A stretch of 64,000 nucleotides of DNA from Neurospora crassa OR74A. Its lineage: Eukaryota; Ascomycota; Sordariomycetes; Sordariales; Sordariaceae. Of the stretch, positions 49,422-60,560 are shown piece after piece. Within the stretch, counting starts at the first letter, position 1. Each line of letters starts with the position of its first letter. The position numbers and the translations under genes are program-made. The stretch covers positions 1,426,001 through 1,490,000 of the forward strand of contig NC_026504.1 of assembly GCF_000182925.2 (NCBI RefSeq), written 5' to 3'. The notes under the pieces are model-generated. The model saw nothing but the letters and a program-made list of their open reading frames with translations, was not told the origin of the DNA and did not search any database.

Positions 49422-49726
49422 TATTATAGGACTAGCGCCCGACTAGGCATTTAGTTCTAATTAGTTAGACTTAAGTGCCAAGGCGGTAGCCCGTATTGAG
49501 ACCGCTCCAGCTGACTCGGACCACGGTACTAAGCCTCCGGCACCCGGTCTTTTAGAGTATTCTCTAGCTGCCTCAGGCCACAAGGCAGCCACCAGAGTGC
49601 ACGGCTATTTAAACTCGGGCATTCGAGCGACCCGGAGGGTAGCGTTTTATCCTTTTCTTTCCTCGTAGAACCTTAATATACACATATAAGGCCAGCACCT
49701 GCGTATCGCTCTGCTGTCCCCTTACA
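49422..49726 (+). repeat. LTR-4 3' LTR
   Basis: 305 bp. The first 60 bp are mutated; the outer 240 bp are nearly clean. Confidence 0.93.
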
Positions 49727-49731
49727 ATATT

Positions 49732-52700
49732 AAAGAATTTAATGTAGCTACTTTTAACTTCGTCTACGAATCCCAACACTTATAGCCGTATATTACAAAT
49801 TATACCGAACTTAAAAAGTTAACTACTATAATTAAAATCTAAAATATAAACTTAACCGAAGAAATAATTACAAATATTATAGCTAATAACGGTTAATAAT
49901 ATAAAAAAAGTCTCCCTCCCCTCTTCTACCCCTTTATTAATAATTTAGCTAGTACTTATTTATCTAAAGAATTTCGGGAGGCAATAGTTCTAACTAAAGT
50001 AATCCATTTAATTAGCAACCTCAATTAAAATACACTACTCTATAAAGAGATAATCCGGCGGATATACCTAATTAAAATTTTTAATAAAAACGTAAAAAAA
50101 TTCCTTAATAAGGCCAACCGCCCGATTAAAATAAAAAACGAAATTATTACCTTTTTAAAGAAATTAAAGGGTCGCTAATATATTAATAAAGTAGTAATAT
50201 TCCTCCCCTCCTTAACCAAAAAAATCCCGCCTCACCATTCATATAACTACAAAATTAAACTATAACTAAGGGCAATTCCTCCCAATATACACTGCGCTAT
50301 ATATCCCTAATAAAGGCTAATATTATTAAAAAGTAGATCGATAATAACTTAAAAAAGAACTTTATCCGCCCATCTTAATCTACAACCGCATCTCCTATTC
50401 TTTTAATTAAGAAGCTTAGTAGCAACGTCTATATTTATATTAATTATTATAGTATCAATAATATAATACTAAAATTATATTACCCTCTACTATTAATTAA
50501 AGAGACCCTTAATGTAATTTATCGTACAAAGATTTTTACTAAATTTAATATAATTGCTATATTTAATAAAATTCGTATAAAGGAGGGATATAAATAGTTT
50601 ACTACTTTTATTACTCGGTTTAGCCTCTATAAATCTATTATTTACCTATTTAACCTCTAAAGCACTCTAAAGACTTTCTAAAACTATATTAATAACGTTC
50701 TATACAATATCCTTAATATATATATAATAGCGTACCTTAATAACGTTTTAGTCTATTCGGACAATAAAGAAGACTATAAAAATTATATTAAAGAGGTCCT
50801 CTAACGAATAATCCGAATAGGACTTTAAATCGATATCGATAAATATAAATTCTATATTACAAAGACGAAATACCTAAATCTGATTATTACACTAGAAGGA
50901 TTTAAAATAAATCCCGATAAAGTCTCTACTATTATAATTTAGGAAGTTCCAAAAACTAAAAAAATACTATAACGTTTCCTAAACTTCGCTAATTTCTACT
51001 AATAATTCATCAAACACTTTTCGATTATCGCTAATCCGCTATATAAATTAATAAAAAAATCGGCTAACTAATAATAAACCAACCAATACTAAAAATCCTT
51101 TAAAACCCTTAAAAAAGCCTTCAATAATAGCCTAATACTTCGAATCTATAATTAATCTAAATAAACTATTATTAAAACAAATACTTCGAATTAAATTTAC
51201 AATAGCACTCTATCCTAATATAATAAAAAGGGAATTTTATACCCAATCGCTTACTTCAACCAATAACACTCTTCAACCGAATATAACTATAATATTTATA
51301 ATAAAGAATTACTCACTATCGTTAAAGCCCTTAAAAAGTAGCGCCCTAAATTAAAAAATACCTAAAAACCGTTCGAAGTCCTTACTAACTATAAAAGCTT
51401 AAAAACCTTTACAATTAATAAGTAATTCACCCCCCGTTATATATATTAATCTCAATTCCTCTCCCATTTTAACTTTATAATTAAATACCGCTCTAAATCT
51501 TTATAAGTATATCCCAACGCACTAAATAGGAAGCCAAAGGACTTACCTAAAGATAATACCAATAAAAGGCTACTAACCAAAAACAAAATCTTACTCAACT
51601 ATAATATTTTTATTAACGGAATATTCGTTCTAGAAGACGGAAATAAGGAAGTCGATATTAATACCGAATATATTTACAATCTAAAGGTATTAAATAAGAA
51701 ATCAACGGATAATCTAATAGTAAAAGGCTACGAAAAATCGATAATACTTTAAAATATTATCGCATACCTAATAAACCCCAACCGTCGAACGTAGTCTAAA
51801 AAAGTCAAAGACTACATAAAACGGATCCCCTTCGCCAAATACTATATAATCTAAAAATAGGCGTACTTCTATAGTACTATCCTCGTCGACCCTACTAATA
51901 CAAAACTTTATTTCTCACTCCTCTAACGTATTTACAACTCGCCGGCCGCTGGCTACCCGAATTACAAAAAAATTTACTTACTATTATTATAATCCTTCTT
52001 TTAATTAGGAATATACGCTATAATCCAATCGTACTACAAAACTTATCTAGCATACGCCAAATCTAAACTATTACAATACGCCCCCTATAATTTCTTAAAA
52101 CCGTTAATAGTACTCTTCGTACTATAGAAGGATATTTCGGTCGACTATATTACCCCGTTTATACCCTATTTACACCGTAAACAAAATTTCAAATATATCG
52201 CTATTATTATTAATTAGTTAATAAAAATACAATATTATATCCCTACTATAAATTTAATAATAAAGGAATTAGTAGAACGTTTTATAAAGAGAATTTATAA
52301 TATTTACAATCTACTAAATTCTATTATCTCTAACTATAATACCCAATTTATTTCGCAATTCTAAAGAGCCCTATCGTTACAATTAAAAATCGCCCTCAAA
52401 CCCTCCTCAGCTTTCCACCCTACTATTAATAGCTAAACCGAACGTATTAATACTAAAATAGAAAAATACCTTCGCCTTTATATTAACTAAATATAAAATA
52501 ATTAAGTAAATTAACTACTAATCGCAAAATTCGTTAAGAATAATTTAATTTCTAAAACTACCAGTATCTCTCCCTTCTTTATTAACTACAATTTCTACCC
52601 CTATATAAGTATTAAACCGGCAAAACTATACCTACTAGAAATATTAATAATATAATAAACTAAGTATTTTAAAGTTAACAAACTAATTAATTAATTTAAA

Positions 52701-53400
52701 TAAATTTTAAACTTCATTACGAATTAAGCCTAATAAATATAATAATACTACAAAAATAATACGAACGCCCAACAAACCGACGCGCCGAAATATAAAAAGG
52801 GAAATAAAGTCCTACTTAATATTAAAAACCTCAATACCGGCCACCCCCAGGCCAAATTTATACCCCTCTTCGAAAGACCGTTCGAGATTATTAAAGCAAA
52901 TAGCTATCGAATTATACTTAAACTCCCAATTAATATAAAGTATAACCCAACGTTCTATATTAGTAAAATTAAACTATAGAATAAATAAAATCTTCCAGGG
53001 TAAATAGATATAGGAGAATAAAACGTTCGTACTAACTATAGCCGAATTATAAAGAGGATTAATAATAGGGAAAATTTAGTAAAATACGAATTTAAGAGGA
53101 TTAATAAATATTAAAAGAATAATAAGGGCCGTTAAGAATACCTTATTATTTAGGTACCTCTATACACGCTATTATAGTAGCCGCGTACTAACGTATCTAT
53201 AGCCCCCAATATTATACGAGCCTTCTACAACGGATACCCGGAAGCGCTATACCCGCCGGCCTAGGTAGCAACGGAGAAAAAGCGGAAGGAGAAGGAAGTA
53301 GAGTAGGAGGTTCCAACTCCGCAGCCGAAGTTACAATAACAACTACTAGCGGCAATAAGGATTTTTCAAGAATAGACCGCTCGTTTAATAAGGATTTCTA
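49732..53400 (+). pseudogene. LTR-3 Pol remnant (downstream of LTR-4)
   Basis: Continues the LTR-3 coding region after the second ATATT. RT shows YLNNVLVYSDNKEDY (from 50733) in place of YLDD, INPDKVSTI, and RNase H with YPIAYFN and EYNYNIYNKELLTIVKALKK (near 51280-51350). The integrase follows, with a zinc-binding-like region near 51900, FHPTINS-TERIN (near 52420) and SISPFFINYNFYPYIS (52560-52610). C-terminal text includes GNKVLLNIKNLNTGHPQAKF and LFERPFEIIKANSYRI. Order and motifs fit Ty3/Gypsy. Many CpA remain but TpG is scarce, so mutation was mainly G to A on this strand. Confidence 0.82.
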
Positions 53401-53451
53401 TTATTTTATATAATATTAGTTAACTATATAGTTTCTTTTAGTCCGGGGAAG

Positions 53452-53714
53452 TATCACAGGGTTAACCTATATACCTTATACCTAGTACCAGCGTACAATA
53501 GCTTCTAAGATTGCCGTACGCTATTATTACCGCCGGTAAGCCAACTATTACCAGCAACTAATTAGTCAAAACGCTACCTACCGCGGGTCTGTCAAATCCA
53601 TCGGCGGTTACCTTCATAAGGCCAACTTTCTAGGCACTCGGCTACACTTCTCTTCCTTTCTCCTTCGTACAATTACACATAATCACATCTACCATCTACC
53701 CTTTACCCGTAATA
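53452..53714 (+). repeat. LTR-3 3' LTR
   Basis: 263 bp. The outer half is cleaner (CACTCGGCTACACTTCTC, ACATAATCACATCTACC). Confidence 0.92.
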
Positions 53715-54012
53715 CTACTACTCCCTTTCGTTAATTAATACGTAGGATTATTAATAATAACGCCTATATTGGGTCGGGCTTGTAAGAAGGATAATCCGGC
53801 ACTACGCTAAAGCGCTAAACTAGTATAAGGCTCTATAATATTTATTAGTAAATAAATAGAATTTGTATAGGTATAAAAAAGGCTCAACGGAGCGTAGTTT
53901 ATTATAGTCGGTAGCTATCAATATATCTTTAAATTAACCTCTAACTTACTATCCCCTACGTGTGGCTACGACCGTAGTCACCTCAGCCTACCTTTCGCCT
54001 ACGTTCTTAACA

Positions 54013-57000
54013 TAGTAGTAGTAATACTAAAGGGCCTTAATATTTTATATTTTTTAAATAGGGAAAAGGTATTGTTCCTAAATAGGGAATTAGTAGTATA
54101 TAGAGAATTAAAGTAAATAGGAGTAAAGGGGTTAGTATATACCGAATCCTATTTAGTAGTAATTCTATTTATTTTTAAGTAATAAGTATTAAACGCCTCT
54201 AAATTAGAAGTAATAATATTATAGAAGCGAGTGGCGGCCGTTATAAATCTATAGCCAACGATAATTAAATTATTGTTAGGGTATTATTTATTAGTATAGT
54301 CTAATTAGTAGCGACGATAGGTACTCTAAACTTTAATTATATAGATATTAGAATTAAAATAAATATAGGGGGCGAACGGTTATATACTAGGCTCTTAAAA
54401 GTAGTAGGCCTTATTATAGCCCTTATAAAATTTAGCGAAGGTTACGATAGTAATATCTGGAGTTTTTTTATATAGAAATTTAATATATTTAATATACTAT
54501 TTATTTTCGTTAGCGACGATAAAATATAATATTTTTTAAAGGTCTTTCTTTCTATTACTTTTCTTTTTATTCTCTTTTACCTTCGCCTCCGTATTATATT
54601 TATATATATTCTAACCGTCCTTACTCTAAGCCGAGGCTTTAGCGGACGGGGTAGATAGTTTAGGCTTAGGGGGTATTACAAATTAATATTAGTTTGGGTA
54701 GGGTTTAATAAATAGGTAGTTAAAGGATAATCGACGGGAGGCCAACGGGAAGCTAAGGGAAAAGTAATAGATAAAAAACGGATAAGGAATAGAGAGGGCT
54801 AAGTAGAATAAATAAAAGAAGAAGAAGAGGGAGAGGAAGGGAGCGGGTAAAAGATTTAATTATATATTAGATTTGTATAGAAATACGAAATAAGATAAAA
54901 ACCGAGGGGTAATTCTATAATATAATTATAGTATTATATTACAAGTAGGCAAATAAATAATTAAATTACTATAGCAATCTATTATAATAGAGGCGAGTAG
55001 TATAATATTATATATAGTATATATAAAATAAATATATTTTTTCTATTAAGTATATATAATTTAGCGGTTGGGTATAATATTGTAAAGCGAACGGGTATTT
55101 TACAATATTATACTTAAATAATATATAAATCCTATTTTTTATATATTCCCTTATATTTTAATATATATTCGATTATTATTCTTAGAAATATTACACTCTT
55201 TACACTCGATTAATAGGGTATATTATATTATTTAAATTATTATTACGAAAGTATTACTAGTACTTCGGCGGTAGTAGTATTATTAGCTACTATATTCTAG
55301 GTATTTATTAGTATTGGGATATTAGTAGTATAAGTTAAAGTAGCGTTACTTATTTAGATTTAGGGGCGATAATAGTATATTTACTACTTTGTTAATAAAA
55401 TTGTAGTACGTAATAAAGAATTGTTTTATTAATTAGCGGATAGTCTAGTATAGGGTAAAAGAGTAGCCTATCTATACGAAGAATTTAGTACTAGTGTTTT
55501 TTAATTTATAGAAGGAATGTAGCACTCTTAGTTTAGGGTTTGTAATAAGTATTAATCGAAGGTTACCTTATATATACTTCGTAATCTTTATTTTACTAGT
55601 CCGACTAGTATAATACTATACGTAGAAGGCGGCTATTTACTAATCGACGAGTTTGCTATTATTTAAGCTGGGCGGGGCTATAGGCGGCGGTAAGGATAGT
55701 ATAATAAAGGGTACTATTATTAGTACTATTATTAGTAGTAGTATTGAAAGGAGGGCGCCTTTAGTACCGGTAATTTAGGAATAACTATAAAATACGTAAT
55801 TAAAGTATAAAGATAGAATTGACGAGGGGCCGGTAATTATAATATAAGAGGAGGGAGGGGGGGGGAATTAATATAAAAGTAGTAAAAGTAGTAAATAGGA
55901 AGGGTATTAGTAATAAAATATACCCTCCCTTAAATCTCTTTCTTTAATTATTATTAATTAAGTTAGAATATTAAATAGATTGTTGGGCGTAGTATTATTT
56001 TAAATAATATTAATATATACGGGCGCCTTCCTTTTACCTTTACCCTAACCTTTACTTATTATAATATTACTACTATTATTAATTTTATCCTCCTCCGTCT
56101 TTATAAATTACTCTATTAATTAAGAAGGCGGTATATATACTATTATTAAATTTATTTTAATCTCCTTCGCCTACTTCCCGGCCTCGTTGGGGGTAAAGTA
56201 ATAGTACGTATTATTCTTATTTATTACGAAATATAGTAAGGGATTAATATTTTTATTATAGTTCTTATATTTATATTTTAATTTATATATTTAAATATTA
56301 ATAAGGATTTAGAACCCCTTAATACGTATTGTAGTACTAAATATACTATTAATTATAATAGTACTATTATAAACGCTTCTAGTAATACCCCTTCTATTAT
56401 ATTATACCGTTATAGCCTCCGCCTATACTATTTGTAATTTATAACCGTCGAACGCGTTTAGTATTATAATTTCTAATAGTATTATATTTGAAACTAATTT
56501 CTAATTGGAATTTAGCGTTTTTACTAGTATAACTACCGGCGGAGGAAGGACTGCGGTTACTAGTATATTAAGGTATAGGTTATTAAATTTTAAAGGGTTG
56601 TAAATACTTCGAATTGGCGTTACTAATATTAGAGTTAGCGGAGCTAGGGCGGGCGGAGCTTTTAAGAAATAAAACGTATAGGTTATATTAAAATAATAGT
56701 AATTAATTAGAAATTTCTAATGTATAAAAGTATGTAGTATATAACCTATATTAAATTATTTATATAGATACTTCGGGTTTTCGAATATATTAATTTAGTA
56801 CGAGTAAAGTACTTGTTTAGAAATATTCGTCCTCTAATCGGCGAATATAGCCGTATATTCAATTATATAAAATATAACTTTATTAAGGATTTGCACTATT
56901 AGGTAATTATTGTAAATAGCTTCCTAAAGTCCGATTTAAACCGAATTTAAAGTGGTATCGAACTTAGAAATTAAATTTAAATTAATATAATTATACTTAT

Positions 57001-58320
57001 TCTATATAATATTAATATTAATTATAGTAATTTAATTTACAAATAAAGGTAATTTAATTTTAAGCGACTTAATAATATACGTAACGTTCGTAATTATTGT
57101 AATATTAATAGGAATAGGGTTGTTATAGGAATAATTTGGAGACGAATTTAAATTAGGACCGGTAGGCGTTTTTTAGGGAGGGGGTTTAATAATAGTAGAG
57201 ATTATATAAGTTACTTAAAATTTTCTTATAATTACTATTATTACCCGAAGTAGTTTCGTAGTAGCGGGTACTGTTATTAGAAGTATTATTATTAGAAATA
57301 GCTTTATAATAGAGGGGATTGTAGGGGTTACCCGAAATGGAGTATCGGGCGTCTAAATAAACGAATTGGTAGGCAATAGGAATAGGAATAAATAATCTCG
57401 GTAGGATAACTATTTTACCTTTTATATTAATATAGGCCAGCGAATAGAGGACGTTCGTATTTCTTTATTTTTACTATTTTTAATTATATTAATTATTATA
57501 TCTATAAATAGATTCCCTATATTATCCCCCTCCTCTTTATTCTCTTCCTTATCCTCCTCTTTATTCTCCTCTTTATTTTCCTCTTTATCCTCCTTATTAT
57601 TATCCTCTATAGATTCTTATTTATCCTCTTTATTATTATCTTCTACGGACTTTTATTCTTACTTATCCTCCTACCTTTGTCCGTTATTTAAACTAGTTTT
57701 AGAATAGGTATTAGAAATTTTAATTATTTTAAGGGGAAGGCGCTTAGGTTTAAATAAAATAATTTTCGAATTGTATTTCGAAGTTAGTATTAGGGTTTTT
57801 AATATAATTTTATAAGAATTAAATAATTTAGGCGTAATAATACTCTTCTTAGAAAGTAGCTTCTTTGGGATAGGAGCGGCTTTAGAGGTTAATTTTGAAA
57901 CTAATTTTAAAACTAATTTAAAAGTTAACTTAGAGGCTAATTTGGAAGTTAATTTAAAGGTAGGAATAATAAAGGTAACCTTCTTTATAATCTTAAGAAT
58001 AACCTTCTTTGGAGTAGGAGTAGGTTTAATAGGGGGGGTAATAGCTTTACTTTTACCCTTCGAATTAGCGGTAGGAGGCTTTACTTCCTCTAGTTTGGAT
58101 TTAAGGTCCGTTACTTTACGGCTCTTTTTATATTACTGTAGAGGGTTCTTCCTTATAAGAGAGGATAGTAGAGGTTATAGGTTATTAATAGTTTTATAGT
58201 CCTAATTAATATCCGCCGCTTAACTAGTACGGCGCTTCCTACCGAATGCTATAACAGCGGCGGCGGCGGCGGCGGCCCAGGGGTTAGTCTTCTTAATAGT
58301 AGTACGAAGTATAGTGAATT
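54013..58320 (-). pseudogene. Unknown minus-strand coding remnant (N-terminal and central parts)
   Basis: Not recognised. The minus strand can be read as protein over most of 4.3 kb, possibly as two adjacent genes. Near 58300-58240 it reads TIKKTNPW, an alanine run of about 7 from a GCC repeat, then FGRKRRTS. A 153-codon stretch without any stop (58132-57674) is rich in Lys, Pro and Ser with repeated SKL-type units. It is followed by an acidic KEE/KED/NKE repeat (57600-57530). Further down come SVQIGLQEAIYNNYLIVQ (near 56940), NIFENPKYLYKQFNIGYILH (near 56760) and DITIVTFAKFYKGYNKAYYF (near 54440). Stops elsewhere are TAA/TAG. It reaches 54013, where LTR-2 begins, and resumes at 28230. It could be the second gene of a DNA transposon or a captured host gene. 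Confidence 0.45.
57674..58132 (-). other. Stop-free low-complexity segment of the unknown remnant
   Basis: 153 codons without a stop in DNA that otherwise has stops every few codons. Composition is Lys/Pro/Ser with tandem LTSKL-like units (57890-57960). No ATG-initiated protein is claimed. Confidence 0.6.
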
Positions 58321-58421
58321 ACAGTAGGTAATTACGGGCGTACGGGTGTGAATAGCTTCGTTGTTAATAAAATTAATTGATTTTGACTATCTACTAGGCT
58401 CGCTAGCAACTCGAAAGCTAG

Positions 58422-58494
58422 CCAGATGATGGGGGTGCAAAGAGGGTCTAGCGTTTGGCGGTGGATACGAGGGTCTGGCGTTTGGCGGTGGGAA
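58422..58494 (-). repeat. Right arm of inverted repeat bracketing the AT-rich block
   Basis: 58470-58494 is the exact reverse complement of 17284-17308, and 58422-58436 of 17341-17355. A second, slightly diverged copy of the first motif lies at 58443-58464, so this arm holds a direct duplication of about 27 bp. The arm is about 90 bp outside the end of mutated DNA. Confidence 0.8.
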
Positions 58495-59578
58495 AAGATA
58501 TAGAGAGCCCCGATTCATACCTATTTACCCCTGCCAACTCAGCCCTGGCTGCGAGACACTGACTGCCTTCATCAATCCTAGTCACCTCGTGACCGCCATC
58601 GGTTTTGGACGCCTGGTTGCACCGCCTTGCTCAGTCCGTTAAGTCGAACATACATACCCGTTGGGGGGAGGCGTGAGGTCCTGTCGTTTTCCCAACTCTG
58701 CTCCACGTCTTCCACCATACCTGTAGCCTGGCAGCGCTTATGAGTCGGAGGCTTGAGAATACGCAGCTATAGAGTCGCAGAGTTCATAAACGGGGCAACG
58801 TAGAGTCAACAAGTCAATGGAAATGCACGCTAAGTCACACAGGAGTGAATTTGTAACAGAAACAGAGAACCAAGGCGATGTTTGAGTACAAGGAAATGCT
58901 AAAATGGAATGGAAGACCTACCAAGTCATACCAGGTCACGCGTCTTCTCCACAGTGGGAAATTCGCATTGGTTTGGGAGACAAGATTTGAGTGGACGTCT
59001 TTTGTCCCGTCAGTCAGGTCTTCTTCCAAAGCGGACAGCCAAGAACTCTGCCCGTCTTTGCAATATCCTCCTCCGTGAGTAGAAGCTCAATCCCCTGGCT
59101 AGCTCCACTGGATGAGGGAGAATGTCAATGCCTCGCTGTCTACCTACGTAGCGTGTCAAAGAAGCTCTCGGGAGGATTTCGGTCGGTCGGTCGCCTTTGC
59201 AAAGTCGAGCTCACCGTCGGCGGTCTTTCTGGCCGAAAAAGAGGGAAAAGCATGGCAATGATTGCTAGTGTCCCAGAAGCCTTGTACAAGGACACCCACG
59301 CACTGCCGCCGCCACCGTACCACAGGCATATTCCCTCGACGAGTAGCGTGTCGTTCAGTCATGGAACCGACAAAAATCAGGAGAGAGGAGGAAGGGTACC
59401 TGCAGACTGAAGCCCCTCTCGTTTTCCTAGGCAGGGACAAACAAAAGAAAAGCGTGAGTGGACACAGGTGGTCTCCCCGAGGTTGGCGGGCGGAATGTAA
59501 GAAGGGTTAAGGCGTGTGATGTCCGCATCACCATCAGCAAACCTGAACAGGGCTGCACTGAAATTTAATTTTTTTTCC

Positions 59579-59656
<78 letters not shown>

Positions 59657-60560
59657 CAGACCTGACATATTGTCTAACAGAGCGCTTTCTACGATTATTG
59701 ACTTCACTTGATGTATCTCAACGGGAATACCTGGGGTATCGAGTTATCCTTGTGACCATCATGGAAGCCATTCCCGCATAGTAATGGGTTAGTCTCTTTC
59801 GCCGATGGAAAATCAAAGTTCTCATGGCAGCTGAACGCATGGCTGGATTGCTGAGACATGTGATTGGCCACTGGTCGTTGGCGTTTCTCAAGCATCATCT
59901 CATGCGAATGAGAGTTTCAAAGGGTTATCGGAATCGCCCGGGGCTAGGAACACACCAAAATGCAAACCAAGCAAGTGTGTTCGTTCGATACAGCCATCCC
60001 ATCGGTGACAGGTCAGGCCAAGCGACGTGGTTCGTGGATTTTACTGGTGAAAAGTAGGTAAGGAAACCCGGAAGGCGTCACCGACTACTCGAAGTCTTGG
60101 GTGACACCTACCCAAGGTACCTTACGTCTTTGGGGTCCGAGAAGAAAGGGAATCCGAAACCCGACCAACTTGAGACACAGCGAGTCACCCAGATGATAGA
60201 TGAGCCAGATTAACCTTAGGAGGAGAGTCTTGACGCCAAGAATTTAGGTATTCGTGATCACTAGTCGGGTTGCGGGCGCTTCGTAACACCCAACAAATGG
60301 AGAACGACGAAACCCGTCTCCATCCCCTGGCAAGGCTGCCCATTTTACCGACACTGCATGGTTTTTGAACAGCTAGAGGTATATCTACCTTGCACTAAGC
60401 CAAGTGAACAGCGACACATTCCTCAACCGAACTTGAGTTCCAAGACGCCATCGACTGACTGCCTCTACACCATCATCATAGCACCTCTCTCAGCACTCAG
60501 CTTCTATCCTAACCAGGTGCATTTGCCAGCCAACTATCAGACAAGCTGCTTGAGGCGCAG
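58495..60560. other. Intergenic, right flank of the block
   Basis: Composition is normal again. Overlapping short frames on both strands have no domain and no convincing introns. A T/G homopolymer lies in the middle. Confidence 0.5.
59584..59654 (+). repeat. T51-G20 homopolymer junction
   Basis: 51 T followed directly by 20 G with no interruption. Exact lengths may be affected by sequencing and assembly. Confidence 0.9.

Larger units (their letters stand above)
42205..49726 (+). mobile_element. LTR-4: complete Ty3/Gypsy chromodomain retrotransposon (7522 bp)
   Basis: LTRs of 305 bp (42205-42509 and 49422-49726) start TGTCATGGG and end TTACA. The target duplication ATATT (42200-42204 and 49727-49731) is perfect. 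A polypurine tract GGGAGAAGGGGGAAGC precedes the 3' LTR. It is the innermost, so youngest, insertion in this column and the only one inside LTR-3. It encodes Gag and Pol with a chromodomain-like end. Confidence 0.95.
39000..53714 (+). mobile_element. LTR-3: Ty3/Gypsy-like element, split by LTR-4
   Basis: LTRs of 263 bp (39000-39262 and 53452-53714) start TGTTACAGGG (TATCACAGGG in the 3' copy) and end with GTAACA-type bases (ATAATA and GTAATA). The target duplication CTACT (38995-38999 and 53715-53719) is perfect. CGGGGAAG precedes the 3' LTR as a polypurine tract. Without LTR-4 and its duplication the element is about 7.2 kb. Confidence 0.93.
28231..54012 (+). mobile_element. LTR-2: Ty3/Gypsy chromodomain retrotransposon, split by LTR-3 and LTR-5
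   Basis: The 5' LTR is 28231-28570 (340 bp, TGTTAG...CTAATA). The 3' LTR is 38953-38999 plus 53720-54012, also 340 bp once LTR-3 and one duplicated CTACT are removed. The 5-bp target duplication TAGTA (28226-28230 and 54013-54017) is perfect. A polypurine tract AAGGGGGGGGG abuts the 3' LTR. Without LTR-3 (with 3'CTACT) and LTR-5 about 8.8 kb remain, plus unknown sequence in the N gap. The interior carries Gag, RT, integrase and a chromodomain, then an unusually long 3' region. Confidence 0.93.
38953..54012 (+). repeat. LTR-2 3' LTR, interrupted by LTR-3
   Basis: The two pieces, 38953-38999 (47 bp) and 53720-54012 (293 bp), add up to 340 bp, the same as the 5' LTR. The break is exactly the LTR-3 insertion with target duplication CTACT. 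Confidence 0.93.
17455..58340. other. RIP-mutated AT-rich block (nested transposons)
   Basis: Composition changes abruptly near 17455 and returns near 58340. Inside, CpA and/or TpG are nearly absent while TpA is abundant and CpG is retained. Former reading frames are broken by TAA and TAG rather than TGA. This is the known signature of repeat-induced point mutation acting on CpA. Such DNA is usually methylated constitutive heterochromatin; that state is inference. Outside the elements listed separately I see no intact gene. Confidence 0.92.

Noticed and set aside
57942-58199. An 85-codon plus-strand ATG frame
   Set aside because: It is antisense to the 153-codon stop-free minus-strand stretch and consists of low-complexity Leu/Ile/Val text expected from that antisense.
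17455-58340. A centromere or CRISPR-like repeat locus
   Set aside because: No short regularly spaced direct repeats with unique spacers. The content is explained by nested retrotransposons with RIP; a centromere cannot be shown or excluded from sequence alone.
58878-59510. Overlapping plus- and minus-strand frames of 66-139 codons in the right flank
   Set aside because: All frames are mutually overlapping, without domains, introns or consistent codon use.
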